Assembly (NCBI RefSeq): GCF_036330325.1
Contig: NZ_JAZDRO010000005.1
Location: forward strand, 124,001 to 188,000
Length of the DNA: 64,000 nucleotides
Source: Hyphobacterium marinum
GTDB taxonomy: Bacteria > Pseudomonadota > Alphaproteobacteria > Caulobacterales > Maricaulaceae
Reading direction: 5' to 3'
Shown here: positions 17,214 to 26,391 of the stretch, piece by piece
Position numbering within the stretch: the stretch's first letter is position 1
Layout of the letters: each line of letters opens with the position of its first letter
Position numbers and translations under genes: made by a program
The notes under the pieces: generated by a model
Databases searched by the model: none
What the model was told of the DNA's origin: nothing
What the model saw: only the letters and a program-made list of their open reading frames with translations

Positions 17214-18530
17214 ATGGGTCCGCTCAAACGCTATCTGCCCAAGGGGCTGTTCGCCCGCTCGCTGCTGATCTTCGTCTTCCCGGTCGCGGTAATGCAGGCC
17301 CTGATCGCCTGGGCCTTCTTCGAAGAGCACTGGGAGACTGTCACCAGCCGCCTGTCGGAGAGCGTCGCGGGCGATGTCGCGATGATGACCGAACTGTTCG
17401 AACAGACCGGCGAGGACGAGATCGCGTTTGAACCGCTCGCAGAGACCGCCTACCGGACCATGCGCCTGTCGGTGGATTTCCGCCCTGGCGAGACGCTGCC
17501 GACCAGCCGCCGAACCTCCTTCTTCCGGACGCTCGACCGAACCCTGCGGCGGGCCCTGACCGCTGATATCGACCGCCCGGTCTGGTTCGATACCACGCGC
17601 TATCCGGCCTATGTCGATATCCGGGTCGAAACCGAGACCGGCGTGTTGCGTTTCATTGCCGTGCGGGAGCGGGTCTTCGCCACGACGGGCCATATCTTCC
17701 TGTTGTGGCTGGTCGGCGCGACGGCGCTTCTAAGCCTCGTCATGGTTGTTTTCATGCGCAACCAGGTCAAACCCATCCGCCGCCTCGCCGAGGCCGCCGA
17801 GCAGTTCGGACGCGGCCAGGACGCGGAGAATTTCAAACCCGCCGGGGCCCGCGAGGTGCGTCAGGCTGCCCACGCCTTCCTTGAAATGCGCGGACGCATC
17901 AAGCGCCACCTTGAACAGCGCACCGAAATGCTCGCCGGGGTCAGCCACGACCTCCGGACCCCGCTGACCCGGCTGAAGCTGCAACTCGCTCTGTTGCCGA
18001 AGACCGACGAGACCGAAGAGGCCCGGCGCGATGTCTGCGAGATGGAAATCATGCTCGACGAATATCTCGCCTTCGCACGCGGTCAGGCCGGCGAGGAAAC
18101 GCAGACTACCGACCTCACCGCCCTGGTTCGCGAGACGGTCGAGGATACGCGCCGCACCGGCGCTGCCGTGACGCTCGAAGCCGAGGACGGGATCTTCGCC
18201 GACATCCGCCCCGGCGTGATCAAGCGCTGCATGGCCAACTTGCTGACCAATGCCGTGACCTATGGCGAGACGGCCGCGGTGTCGGTGCGGAAAAAGGGCA
18301 GCCGGGTGGAAATCATCTTCGACGATGACGGTCCGGGTATTCCGGCCGAACTCCACGAGGAAGCCTTCAAGCCGTTCTCCCGGCTTGATGACTCCCGCAA
18401 TCTCAATACCGAAGGGGTTGGGCTCGGCCTTGCCATCGCCCGGGATGCCGCGCGGGGCCATGGCGGCGAGATACGCTTGTCGGAAAGCCCGATGGGCGGC
18501 TTGCGGGCGACGTTGACGCTTCCGGTGTAG
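17214..18530 (+). CDS. EnvZ/PetP-like sensor histidine kinase
   Basis: This is a 438-residue membrane kinase. A helix at about residues 13-35, a periplasmic domain of about 120 residues and a second helix at about 160-182 are followed by a HAMP region (NQVKPIRRLAEAAEQFGRG). The phosphorylated His245 is in GVSHDLRTPLTRLKLQ. ATP-binding boxes are NLLTNAVTYG, DDGPGIP and GVGLGLAIARD. It forms a pair with the upstream response regulator and probably senses an envelope signal. Confidence 0.92.
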   Translation: MGPLKRYLPKGLFARSLLIFVFPVAVMQALIAWAFFEEHWETVTSRLSESVAGDVAMMTELFEQTGEDEIAFEPLAETAYRTMRLSVDFRPGETLPTSRRTSFFRTLDRTLRRALTADIDRPVWFDTTRYPAYVDIRVETETGVLRFIAVRERVFATTGHIFLLWLVGATALLSLVMVVFMRNQVKPIRRLAEAAEQFGRGQDAENFKPAGAREVRQAAHAFLEMRGRIKRHLEQRTEMLAGVSHDLRTPLTRLKLQLALLPKTDETEEARRDVCEMEIMLDEYLAFARGQAGEETQTTDLTALVRETVEDTRRTGAAVTLEAEDGIFADIRPGVIKRCMANLLTNAVTYGETAAVSVRKKGSRVEIIFDDDGPGIPAELHEEAFKPFSRLDDSRNLNTEGVGLGLAIARDAARGHGGEIRLSESPMGGLRATLTLPV

Positions 18531-18536
18531 ACGGCC

Positions 18537-19370
18537 CTAACGGCCCGTACCCGAACCCAGCTTGCGCGATTGGCGCTCGGCGGCATTGATCGCCCGGCGC
18601 ATCATTTCCGGCAAACCGCCGCCTGCCATCATCACGTCTATCGCGGCCTGGGTCGTACCGCCCGGAGACGTCACAGCCCGGCGCAGGGTTTGCGGGTCCT
18701 GACCGGTCTTCTCCATCAGGGCCGCGGCCCCGATAATTGTCTCGCGCGCCAGCTTCTCGGCCAGCGGGCGCGGCAGACCTTCACCCACGCCCGCGCCGGC
18801 CAGCGCTTCGGCCAGCAGGAAGACATAGGCCGGTCCCGAACCGGAGACGGCTGTGACCGCGCCCATCAGGCGTTCGTCCTCGATCCATTCGACCGGACCG
18901 CCAACCTTGAGCAGTCGCTCGGCCTCTGCCTTGCGCGCCTCACCGGCCTCGTTGGCGATGGCCACGGTGATTCCCTTGCCGATGGAGGTCGGCGTATTGG
19001 GCATGGCACGGATGATTGGCCGGTCGCCGAACACTTCCTGCATGTGCCGGATTCCGGTCCCGGCGAGGATGGAAACGATCGCACAATCCTCGGGCAGAAC
19101 CTCGGCGAGCGCGGGGGCTGCCTTCTCGAAATGCTGGGGTTTGAAAGCCAGCACGACAAGTCCGACCTCCTTGGCCATGCGCGGTCCCAGCGCCTCGACT
19201 CTTTTCAGCCCGTGCTTGCTGACAAGGGCCTGCCCGGGATCGCTGAGCGACGGTGCGACGACCAGCAGGCGCGCCGGGTCGAGGCCGCGCTTGCCGCGCA
19301 GCCAGCCTTCGGCCAGGGCACTTCCCATGCGGCCGGCTCCAACGAGCGCGATGCGGCGTGTGTCAGGCAC
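18537..19370 (-). CDS. proC: pyrroline-5-carboxylate reductase
   Basis: This 277-residue NAD(P)H enzyme catalyses the last step of proline synthesis. The Rossmann motif is GAGRMGSALAEGWL, followed by LAFKPQHFEKAAP, IRAMPNTPTSIGKG, AVTAVSGSGPAYVFLLAEAL and the C-terminal AVTSPGGTTQAAIDVM signature. It is followed on the same strand, reading leftwards upstream, by YbjN-domain and ubiK genes. This gene group is common in alphaproteobacteria. Confidence 0.95.
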   Translation of the reverse strand: MPDTRRIALVGAGRMGSALAEGWLRGKRGLDPARLLVVAPSLSDPGQALVSKHGLKRVEALGPRMAKEVGLVVLAFKPQHFEKAAPALAEVLPEDCAIVSILAGTGIRHMQEVFGDRPIIRAMPNTPTSIGKGITVAIANEAGEARKAEAERLLKVGGPVEWIEDERLMGAVTAVSGSGPAYVFLLAEALAGAGVGEGLPRPLAEKLARETIIGAAALMEKTGQDPQTLRRAVTSPGGTTQAAIDVMMAGGGLPEMMRRAINAAERQSRKLGSGTGR

Positions 19371-19379
19371 GGTCTGGTC

Positions 19380-19880
19380 TCAAGCCTCCCCGGCGGTTTC
19401 GAACATGGCAGCCTGCGCGGCTTCTTCCACACTCTTGCCGCCCCAGATCAGGAACTGGAAGGCCGGATAGAATCGTTCGCCGGCTTCGCGCGCTGCCCCC
19501 AGCATCAGGGTAGCCTGGTTCGGCGACAGGGTTTCGCCCGCCGGAACCGGTACCGAATGGCGGTACATGACCCCGCCGTCCTCGGCCCAGACATCGAAAT
19601 GCCCGAACCAGAGTTTCTCGTTCAGGCGTGCAGCGAGCTCGCAGACCTCACGATAGCGGTTGGCTGGTGTTTTCAGCTCCAGGCTGGCGCAGATGTGGAT
19701 CGCGTCGAGCTCGGGACGCCAGGCAAACCAGATCTGGTGGTCGCGCCAGGCTCCCGGCGCGCTCAGATGCAGCTCGCCGCCATCATCACGTTCATAGGGC
19801 AGCTGTTCGGCGATGACGGCCTGCTCTACCGCGTCGAGCGGATCGCTGACCAGCGTGGTGTATTCGGAGGCAAGTTCCAT
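19380..19880 (-). CDS. YbjN domain-containing protein
   Basis: This 166-residue cytoplasmic protein resembles the YbjN/type III chaperone-like fold: LPYERDDGGELHLSAPGAWRDHQIWFAWRPELDAI, then ELAARLNEKLWFGHFDVW and a Pro/Gly-rich MYRHSVPVPAG. YbjN proteins are linked with motility and stress tuning in enterobacteria but lack a defined activity. The ATG at 19880 has GAGGGGG upstream. It stands between ubiK and proC on the same strand and may be co-transcribed. Confidence 0.75.
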   Translation of the reverse strand: MELASEYTTLVSDPLDAVEQAVIAEQLPYERDDGGELHLSAPGAWRDHQIWFAWRPELDAIHICASLELKTPANRYREVCELAARLNEKLWFGHFDVWAEDGGVMYRHSVPVPAGETLSPNQATLMLGAAREAGERFYPAFQFLIWGGKSVEEAAQAAMFETAGEA

Positions 19881-19987
19881 GTTTTCCCCCTCGTGGCGGG
19901 CGTTTTCAAACGAATCGCGCCGCTCGCTTCGACGGTAGGGCCGAAGCGGCGGCGGGCGCAACTTGGCGCAGTGAGATCAGGGACGGG

Positions 19988-20302
19988 TCAGGACGATTTG
20001 CGGGTCGTCTTCTTCGCAGCCGCTTTCTTCGCCGGAGCCTTGCGGGCCACAGGTTTTGGTGCCGCGGCGGCTTCCAGTACCGCGATACGCTGTTCCAGCG
20101 CTTCGACCTCGGCCCGTGCCGAAGCGGCAACAGCTTTCACCGCCTCGAATTCCTCGCGCGGGACCAGATCCATGTGCGCGACGAATTTCTCGGCCTGCGC
20201 GCGCATCGCCGTCCGCGCCTCGTCGCCCGCGGCCTGCGCTGCAGCGAAGGCGTCGGTCATCAATTCAGCGAAATCGTTGAGAAGCGGGTTGCGTGTCTGC
20301 AT
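19988..20302 (-). CDS. ubiK: UbiK/BMFP (YqiC) family accessory factor
   Basis: This is a 104-residue protein. The N-terminal amphipathic helix (NPLLNDFAELMTDAF) and the coiled coil (REEFEAVKAVAASARAEVEALEQRIAVLE) match the membrane-fusogenic BMFP/UbiK family, which assists aerobic ubiquinone synthesis through the UbiJ complex in gammaproteobacteria. A Lys/Ala-rich basic tail (KKAAAKK) follows and may be lineage-specific. lgt is divergent, 97 bases away. Confidence 0.82.
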   Translation of the reverse strand: MQTRNPLLNDFAELMTDAFAAAQAAGDEARTAMRAQAEKFVAHMDLVPREEFEAVKAVAASARAEVEALEQRIAVLEAAAAPKPVARKAPAKKAAAKKTTRKSS

Positions 20303-20399
20303 GGAAAAGCGCCATTACCTTTGTCTTCGTTCTCCCCTATATGCGGTCGGACGCCCGGCCATGCAATGTGGCACCCTGGCACGAGGGAAATTGCGAACC

Positions 20400-21281
20400 A
20401 TGATGTCCTGCATTCCGGCCTTCGACCTGATCGATCCCATTATCTTCACGATTGGCCCGTTCGAGGTTTTCGGCCGCGAACTGCAATTCGATCTGCGCTG
20501 GTATGCCGTCGCCTATATCGCCGGGCTGATGATTGGCTGGCGCTACATGATCGCGCTGGCGCGCCGCCCGAAACTGTGGACGCCGCACGGCGGCAAGGAA
20601 CGCGCTTCGCCTTTCAATACGGAGGACGTCGACGACCTGTTGTTCTGGGCCGCCATCGGCGTCATCGCCGGAGGACGGCTCGGCTATGTCCTCTTCTACC
20701 AGATCAACGCGATCTGGGAGCGTCCGCTCTGGATCGTCACTGGAATAGTCGAAGGCGGCATGGCCTTCCATGGCGGCCTGATCGGTGTCGGCCTCGCCCT
20801 CTTCTTCGTGTCGCGCGCCCGCAAATTGTCGCTATGGAATGTGGCTGACGCAGCGGCCGTCGTCGCGCCCATCGGCCTGTTCTTTGGACGGCTGGCGAAT
20901 TTCATCAATGGCGAGCTGTGGGGCCGGGCTGCGGACGTGCCATGGGCGATGCGGTTCGCAACCGACCCGGCCGGACTCTGCCGTCACCCCAGCCAGCTCT
21001 ATGAAGCGGCACTGGAAGGACTGGCCATCTTCGCCATCGTCAATATCGCGACCTGGCGCTTCCGCTCGCTGGCACGCCCGGGTCTGAATACCGGCCTGTT
21101 CCTGCTCTCCTACGGCCTGTTCCGGGCGCTGCTCGAAACCGTGCGGGAACCCGACAGCCACATGCCGGAGGCCCTGCAGGGCTATGTCACCATGGGCATG
21201 CTGCTCTCCATCCCGATGATCGCCGTTGGGGCCTGGCTCGTGCACCGCGCGCTGAAAACCGGTTCTCCGGCCCGGGCCTGA
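20400..21281 (+). CDS. lgt: prolipoprotein diacylglyceryl transferase
   Basis: The product adds diacylglycerol to the Cys of prolipoproteins in the inner membrane. The 293-residue multi-pass protein shows RWYAVAYIAGLMIGW, GGRLGYVLFY, the signature MAFHGGLIG, the catalytic-region FFGRLANFINGELWGR and HPSQLYEAALEG. ATG at 20400 (or 20403) is preceded by GAGGGA at 11 bases. The frame is open far upstream, but that part is antisense to proC and ubiK and is not coding. It is followed 8 bases later by the methyltransferase gene. Confidence 0.95.
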   Translation: MMSCIPAFDLIDPIIFTIGPFEVFGRELQFDLRWYAVAYIAGLMIGWRYMIALARRPKLWTPHGGKERASPFNTEDVDDLLFWAAIGVIAGGRLGYVLFYQINAIWERPLWIVTGIVEGGMAFHGGLIGVGLALFFVSRARKLSLWNVADAAAVVAPIGLFFGRLANFINGELWGRAADVPWAMRFATDPAGLCRHPSQLYEAALEGLAIFAIVNIATWRFRSLARPGLNTGLFLLSYGLFRALLETVREPDSHMPEALQGYVTMGMLLSIPMIAVGAWLVHRALKTGSPARA

Positions 21282-21289
21282 GGGTTTTC

Positions 21290-22393
21290 GTGACAGAGTC
21301 GACAGTCACGGAACGGCTAAAGGCCCGGATTCGCGAGACCGGCCCGATCAGCATCGCCGCGTTCATGGGCGAGGCGCTCTTCCACCCGCGCGACGGCTAT
21401 TACGCCACCAAGAATCCGATTGGCGCGGGCGAAGATTTCATCACCGCGCCCGTCATCAGCCAGATGTTCGGCGAGCTGATCGGCCTGTGGTCGGCGCAAA
21501 TCTGGATGGACATGGGCCGGCCATCGCCCTTTCACCTGGTTGAACTCGGCCCTGGCACCGGAACCATGATGGCCGATGGCCTGCGCGCCGCGCGCGCAGT
21601 TGACGGATTCGCCGCTGGCGCTTCCGTCACCCTGATTGAAGCCAGTGCTGCGCTGAAGGCGGTACAGGCCCGCACCCTCGGCGATTCAGGCGTCGCCCTG
21701 CGGTGGGCTGACGGACTCGAAAAGGTAAAGCCCGGACCGGCAATCATCTGGGGCAATGAATTTCTCGACTGCCTGCCGGTTCGTCAGGCCGTGCGCAAGG
21801 ACGATGTCTGGCACGAACGCCTGGTCGGCTTCGTACCGGATGATGAGAACACGCTCGCCTACGTCCTCGGCCCGCCTCTTGGTCAGGACGACGCGCTGGT
21901 TCCTGACCGCCTGACGGACGCGCCGGATGGCAGCCTGGTCGAACTCCGGCCCGGTGACCGGCAGCTGGTCGACGCGCTGGCCAACCGGTTCGGGCAGTCA
22001 CCGGGCGTCGCTCTTTTCATCGATTACGGCCCGGCGCAAAGCGAGACCGGTGATACGCTGCAGGCGATCCGGTCCCACGAGAAAGTCGACCCCTTGAGCG
22101 AACCGGGAACAGCCGACCTCACGGCCCGGGTTGATTTTGAAAGCCTCGCCTCGGCCGCACGCGACGCCGGGCTGACCGTATCCGGTCCCGTCACGCAAGG
22201 TGCCTTCCTGACCGGACTGGGAATCGAAGCCCGCGCCGCCGCGCTCCTTCGCGCCAACCCTGGCCGCAAGGCCGACATCGCCCGCCAGCTGTGGCGGCTG
22301 ACCGATCCGGGTCAGATGGGCGATCTGTTCAAGGTCATCGCGATCGGCGCGCCTGATATGCCTCAATTGCCGGGATTTGACCGGCCCGGATGA
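21290..22393 (+). CDS. SAM-dependent methyltransferase, MidA/NDUFAF7 family
   Basis: This is a 367-residue COG1565 protein. In mitochondria NDUFAF7 methylates an arginine of a complex I subunit; the bacterial role is inferred from that. Motifs seen are GYYATKNPIGAGEDFITAPVISQMFGELIG, the SAM loop VELGPGTGTMMADGLR, GNEFLDCLPVRQ and FIDYGPAQSETGDTLQAI. It starts with GTG at 21290, with AGGG just upstream, right after lgt. The lgt-methyltransferase adjacency is frequent in alphaproteobacteria. Confidence 0.9.
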   Translation: MTESTVTERLKARIRETGPISIAAFMGEALFHPRDGYYATKNPIGAGEDFITAPVISQMFGELIGLWSAQIWMDMGRPSPFHLVELGPGTGTMMADGLRAARAVDGFAAGASVTLIEASAALKAVQARTLGDSGVALRWADGLEKVKPGPAIIWGNEFLDCLPVRQAVRKDDVWHERLVGFVPDDENTLAYVLGPPLGQDDALVPDRLTDAPDGSLVELRPGDRQLVDALANRFGQSPGVALFIDYGPAQSETGDTLQAIRSHEKVDPLSEPGTADLTARVDFESLASAARDAGLTVSGPVTQGAFLTGLGIEARAAALLRANPGRKADIARQLWRLTDPGQMGDLFKVIAIGAPDMPQLPGFDRPG

Positions 22394-22462
22394 ATTGACG
22401 GGTTTAATGCTTGGCCCCGGTCTGATAAGCGGAGGCCCGGTTCGGGCACAGACGAGGCAGGC

Positions 22463-23413
22463 ATGGCGGGGCGCTCTCCAATGAAGCTTATGGCCGGTAC
22501 GGCGAATCGTGACCTGGCGAAAGCGATCGCCAACTATCTCGACTCGCCGTTGACCGAGACGGATATCGAACGGTTTTCCGACGGCGAAATTTTCGTCCGT
22601 ATCGCCGAGAATGTGCGCGGCGAAGATGTCTTCCTTATCCAGTCGACATCCAATCCGGCCAACGACCACCTGATGGAATTGCTGATCTGCATCGACGCGC
22701 TCAAGCGCGCGAGCTCGAAGCGGATCACGGCGGTTGTCCCCTATTTCGGATATGCGCGTCAGGACCGGAAAACGGGGGGCCGGACGCCGATCACGGCCAA
22801 GCTGGTTGCCAACCTGATCTCGCAGGCTGGGGCCGACCGGGTGCTGACGCTCGATCTGCACGCCGGCCAGATCCAGGGATTCTTCGACATCCCGACCGAC
22901 AACCTCTTTGTTACACCGGTTTTCGAAGATGACATCCGCCGCAAATACGGCGAGTCCGACCTGATGATCGTTTCCCCTGACGTCGGTGGTGTGGTTCGCG
23001 CCCGCGCGCTGGCCAGCCGTCTGAACGCCGATATCGCCATCGTCGACAAGCGCCGCCCCAAGGCCGGCCAGTCCGAAGTGATGAACATCATCGGTGATGT
23101 TGATGGCCGCCGTTGCATCATCTTCGACGATATCGTCGATTCTGGTGGCACGCTGTGCAATGCCGCCGCGGCATTGAAAGAGCGCGGCGCCATTTCGGTC
23201 GCCGCCTATGCGACGCACGGCGTCCTTTCGGGCAAGGCCCGCGAGCGGATCGACAAGTCCGAACTGACCGAACTCGTGGTGACTGATTCCATCGCGGTCG
23301 GCGATGGATCCTTCAAGACCAAATCGGTTCGGGAATTGTCGATTGCGCCGCTGCTGGGTGAAGCGATCCGCCGGATCGCGAACGACGAGTCGGTGTCGAA
23401 ACTCTTCGACTAG
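22463..23413 (+). CDS. prs: ribose-phosphate pyrophosphokinase (PRPP synthase)
   Basis: This 316-residue enzyme makes PRPP from ribose-5-phosphate and ATP for purine, pyrimidine, NAD, His and Trp synthesis. The catalytic flexible loop YARQDRK, the DLHAGQIQGFFDIP region and the PRPP loop DDIVDSGGT are present. Start MAGRSPMKLM; the second Met would also fit. Its stop and that of the convergent response regulator share one CTAG at 23410-23413. Confidence 0.96.
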   Translation: MAGRSPMKLMAGTANRDLAKAIANYLDSPLTETDIERFSDGEIFVRIAENVRGEDVFLIQSTSNPANDHLMELLICIDALKRASSKRITAVVPYFGYARQDRKTGGRTPITAKLVANLISQAGADRVLTLDLHAGQIQGFFDIPTDNLFVTPVFEDDIRRKYGESDLMIVSPDVGGVVRARALASRLNADIAIVDKRRPKAGQSEVMNIIGDVDGRRCIIFDDIVDSGGTLCNAAAALKERGAISVAAYATHGVLSGKARERIDKSELTELVVTDSIAVGDGSFKTKSVRELSIAPLLGEAIRRIANDESVSKLFD

Positions 23414-23982
23414 GCCGCGTCTTCCGCATCGTCACTGGACTCGTCGACCCGCTCACACGCTTCGGTTTCCTTCTGGGCCTTGATCCGCGCCTCGTCCTGG
23501 GCGCGCTTCCACGGCCCCTGGAAGATCGGATCCTGGCGGCGGCGGCGGTCCGGGCCAAAATATCCCGGTACCCGCACGAAACGTCGGGGCCGCTCGATCA
23601 GTGACACCATACGATTATAAATGTCGATCGGGCGGACAGGTTTGGCGAGATATTCGTTTACGCCAGCATTGATCGCCTCGATGACGCGCGTCTTGTCGGT
23701 ATGCCCGGTGACCATCAGCAGCGGCAGGTACTTGTTCGGACTATCTGAATCATTGCGGACATAGCGGGCAAAATCGAGCCCGGTCATCTCGCCGTGGAGC
23801 ATGTAGTCGACGACCACGATGTCCGGGTTGAATTCATGAAGTGTGGTGATGGCAGTTTCGGCATCGCGCGCTTCCTCGATCACACGCACGCCGAGCCCCT
23901 GAAGAATAACCCTCAGGATTTTCGACATGTGCTGATTGTCCTCGATGATGAGGACGCGCACGCGATCAAAACTGCCGGACAT
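23410..23982 (-). CDS. single-domain response regulator with basic tail
   Basis: This is a 190-residue protein made of a CheY-like receiver (LIIEDN pocket, Asp59 in VVVDYM, Thr in MVTGHT, Lys in LAKPVRP) followed by about 60 residues with FVRVPGYFGPDRRRRQDPIFQGPWKR and an acidic end. There is no DNA-binding domain, so it probably acts by protein contact. No kinase lies beside it. A TTAA-N7-TTAT near-match to a CtrA box is at 24046-24060 upstream, too weak to call. Confidence 0.82.
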   Translation of the reverse strand: MSGSFDRVRVLIIEDNQHMSKILRVILQGLGVRVIEEARDAETAITTLHEFNPDIVVVDYMLHGEMTGLDFARYVRNDSDSPNKYLPLLMVTGHTDKTRVIEAINAGVNEYLAKPVRPIDIYNRMVSLIERPRRFVRVPGYFGPDRRRRQDPIFQGPWKRAQDEARIKAQKETEACERVDESSDDAEDAA

Positions 23983-24186
23983 ACGTCTTGGATTACCCGG
24001 GCTGCAAAAGAACGTTCGAACAGTGTCAGATTGCCCTCGCGGCCCTTAACCAAGGGTTATGCCCGCAGAGACGGAATGGAATTTTCCCGGGCCTGTGTCC
24101 GACGTATCGGCGACTTTGGCCGCCTCCCCCTGAACCGGCAAAGGGGTTCATGCGTATTCCTGTGCGAGACCAGTTCAGGAGACCCC

Positions 24187-24777
24187 ATGCCCTTGCCCCG
24201 AGTTCTAGTCGCTGCTGCTGCGACCCTTGCCGCAGCGGCCTGCAGCAATCCGCCCGACCGGCTGGCCGGGGATACACCACCGCCCGTGGCCCCGAATGTC
24301 GATCTCGACCGCTATCTCGGCACGTGGTTTGAAATCGCCCGCGCCGACCACGGCTTTGAACGCGGCTGCCACGGTGTGTCTGCTTATTACGAGTACCGCG
24401 AGGACGGCGATATCCGGGTCATCAACCGCTGCTGGAAGGACGGGCTCGACGGTGAGCTTGATATCGCGGAAGGCCGCGCACGCCTCATCGAGCCGGGTGA
24501 GAGCGCGAAGCTGGAAGTCAGCTTCTTCGGTCCCTTCTTCGGCGATTACTGGATACTCGACGTGGCCGAGGACTATTCCTGGGCCGTCGTATCTGAACCC
24601 GCCGGCCGCTATCTCTGGATCCTCTCCCGTGAGCCGCAGATGGACGAGAGCGTTCTGGATGCCCGCCTGACTTTCCTGCAGGGGCTCGGTTACGACACCG
24701 AGGGCCTGATCTATCCCGACCAGTGGGAGAGCGCGGAAGCCGCGCCGCGTGACGGCCTTCCAGAATCCGCCGGTTAG
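24187..24777 (+). CDS. blc: lipocalin (Blc-like outer-membrane lipoprotein)
   Basis: This 196-residue protein has a lipoprotein signal (MPLPRVLVAAAATLAAAAC) giving a lipidated Cys. The lipocalin signature is LDRYLGTWFEIARADHGFERG, followed by VINRCWKDG, ARLIEPGESAKLEVSFFGPFFGDYWIL and the C-terminal DTEGLIYPDQ. Bacterial lipocalins bind lysophospholipids and similar ligands. ATG at 24187 has AGGAG 6 bases upstream. It ends four bases inside the convergent unknown gene. Confidence 0.92.
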   Translation: MPLPRVLVAAAATLAAAACSNPPDRLAGDTPPPVAPNVDLDRYLGTWFEIARADHGFERGCHGVSAYYEYREDGDIRVINRCWKDGLDGELDIAEGRARLIEPGESAKLEVSFFGPFFGDYWILDVAEDYSWAVVSEPAGRYLWILSREPQMDESVLDARLTFLQGLGYDTEGLIYPDQWESAEAAPRDGLPESAG

Positions 24778-25697
24778 GACACACTGCCGGGCGGGGTCGC
24801 TGGATCGATGGGCAGGCCGGCCGCCTGCCTCCGTTTCAGCACACGCAGCCAGCCGTGAATGCCTTCAGCGTCGAGCCCGTGCAGCATCAGACGGTGCCCG
24901 GCCTCGAAGGTTGAGAGCGGTACCATGGGGTGGCCATTCTTGATGAAACCGAGGTGATAATCGGTGCCGAGAATTTTCGCGATATAGATGGCAATGGTCT
25001 CGTCGAGCTGAAGCGAGTTGGCAGCCCGGACGAAATCATTCTTCGGCAGGAAGAGCGCGTAGAGCGGCGTGTAGAGCTCAATCGCGGTCTGGATATCGGC
25101 GAAATTGAGCGGCCCGTCCGGGAAGTCCTCGAATTCAAATGGCCCGTCGGTAATCATCGACAGGTCGAGCGTGCCCGGCGGTGACAGATCCCGCCCCTGC
25201 GCGCGCAGATCGCGGTTCAGCTCGATGATGAAATTGTAGATATTGAGGTCGTGCTGGAGAAAGACATTGTCTTTCAGATCGGCCAGTGTCTTGGGCCGCA
25301 GCGGGAAACTCTCGATCGTCACCGGACCGGCATTCGCCTTGATGAAAGCGAGAATCTCCGTGCCGATATTGAAATGCCGCATGATCAGCAAATTCGCGTC
25401 CGGCGTCGCGAACGTCTTCAGCCCCCAGTGAATGAGGCTGTGCAGCGCCTTCGGCAGATTTGGCCAGTGCAGGAAGACACGCCGGACAATGTGGACCAGC
25501 ACGAAGAAGACAAAGACGAAGGGCCGCAGGAAGGGCAGCAAAAAGCGCCGCGAATAGGAATCATGGCCGCGTAAAAGCGCGGCCTTTGCGTCGTCGTCTA
25601 TGGGCAAGCTGGTATCGAGCCACAACGCCAGCCAGGGATCGGGGTCCTTCGGATCATAGTCCGCCGCGTCGAACCGCTTTCCGAGCCGGTCGGGCAT
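24774..25697 (-). CDS. uncharacterised protein, third gene of the KAS III-diiron operon
   Basis: This is a 307-residue protein. The N-terminal part has DPWLALWLDTSLP and a basic, hydrophobic segment (RRFLLPFLRPFVFVFFVLVHIVRRVFLHWP) that probably sits at or in the membrane. The rest has FATPDANLLIMRHFNIGTEILAFI, FLQHDLNIYNFIIELN and a His-rich YHLGFIKNGHPMVPLSTFEAGHRLMLHG. I do not recognise a named family. It begins one base after the diiron-protein stop, so the three genes form one operon. A role in processing a lipid-like product is only inference. Confidence 0.7.
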   Translation of the reverse strand: MPDRLGKRFDAADYDPKDPDPWLALWLDTSLPIDDDAKAALLRGHDSYSRRFLLPFLRPFVFVFFVLVHIVRRVFLHWPNLPKALHSLIHWGLKTFATPDANLLIMRHFNIGTEILAFIKANAGPVTIESFPLRPKTLADLKDNVFLQHDLNIYNFIIELNRDLRAQGRDLSPPGTLDLSMITDGPFEFEDFPDGPLNFADIQTAIELYTPLYALFLPKNDFVRAANSLQLDETIAIYIAKILGTDYHLGFIKNGHPMVPLSTFEAGHRLMLHGLDAEGIHGWLRVLKRRQAAGLPIDPATPPGSVS

Positions 25698-25698
25698 A

Positions 25699-26391
25699 TT
25701 AGAGGATGTCCCCGATCTGCATGGCGTAGAGCCGTCCCGTCACCCGTGCGCAGGTCACGATCCGGGTTTCCAGAGCGGAATCAAGGGGAAGCAGGCGCAG
25801 CATGTCCTCGAACTCCTCCATGTGATCAGCGTCATTCTCGCCGTGATAAAGGAGGAAAGAGACCGCCTTTTTGTCCAGTCCGAGCTGGTCGGCGACGGCC
25901 CGGCCCCAGCCGGCGGCCTTGGTGGAGCCCAGCCCTTCGATGATGAACATTGCGCCAATCATATCAAAGGGATCGGGCTTCGAGGCGGTGTGAAACATCC
26001 AGGCCGAGAGTGCTTCGGAACCCGGGTTTTTGTTTGCCGTTCTTATGGCGTCTCTTGTCCCTCCCGTGGCACAAAAGTCGTCTTCCAGTAGTCGGTAGTC
26101 GCGGTGTTCGGTCGCGGCATGGCGGATCAGGGTCGAGCGCAACTCGAAATGGTCTTCAGAAATGTTCGACGCCGCCCGCGCGATCCAGCACGCCCCGTCG
26201 ACGACCTGCTGGCGCAAATTGACCAGGAAGGCCTGATAGTCGGTAAGCCGGAGTTGTCCCCGGTTCAGCTTCCGGATGAGGTCGGTTGCCTCCAGTTCGC
26301 CCTCGAACTCGGTCCAGACGATGGCGAGCTTCCTGAGGACCGACTGGACGGCAGCGTCCTGGATATCCTTGGCAGCGACTGGGGCGTTCAT
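25699..26391 (-). CDS. iron-containing redox enzyme, haem-oxygenase-like diiron fold
   Basis: This is a 230-residue all-helical protein of the TenA/PqqC-like superfamily. The second metal half-site is intact: Glu152 (FIIEGLG) and H183-x3-D187-x2-H190 (HGENDADH). The first half-site is less clear; Glu95-His96 in RHAATEHRDYR is the likely region. Relatives of this fold use O2 to cleave or oxidise fatty acids or amino acids. It overlaps the KAS III-like gene by four bases, so the substrate may be a product of that enzyme (inference). Confidence 0.75.
   Translation of the reverse strand: MNAPVAAKDIQDAAVQSVLRKLAIVWTEFEGELEATDLIRKLNRGQLRLTDYQAFLVNLRQQVVDGACWIARAASNISEDHFELRSTLIRHAATEHRDYRLLEDDFCATGGTRDAIRTANKNPGSEALSAWMFHTASKPDPFDMIGAMFIIEGLGSTKAAGWGRAVADQLGLDKKAVSFLLYHGENDADHMEEFEDMLRLLPLDSALETRIVTCARVTGRLYAMQIGDIL

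Noticed and set aside
18570..20399. Long upstream extension of the lgt frame
   Set aside because: It is antisense to proC, the YbjN gene and ubiK. The lgt family begins near 20400.
24046..24060. TTAA-N7-TTAT near-match to a CtrA box
   Set aside because: One half-site is imperfect and the position relative to either gene is not informative.
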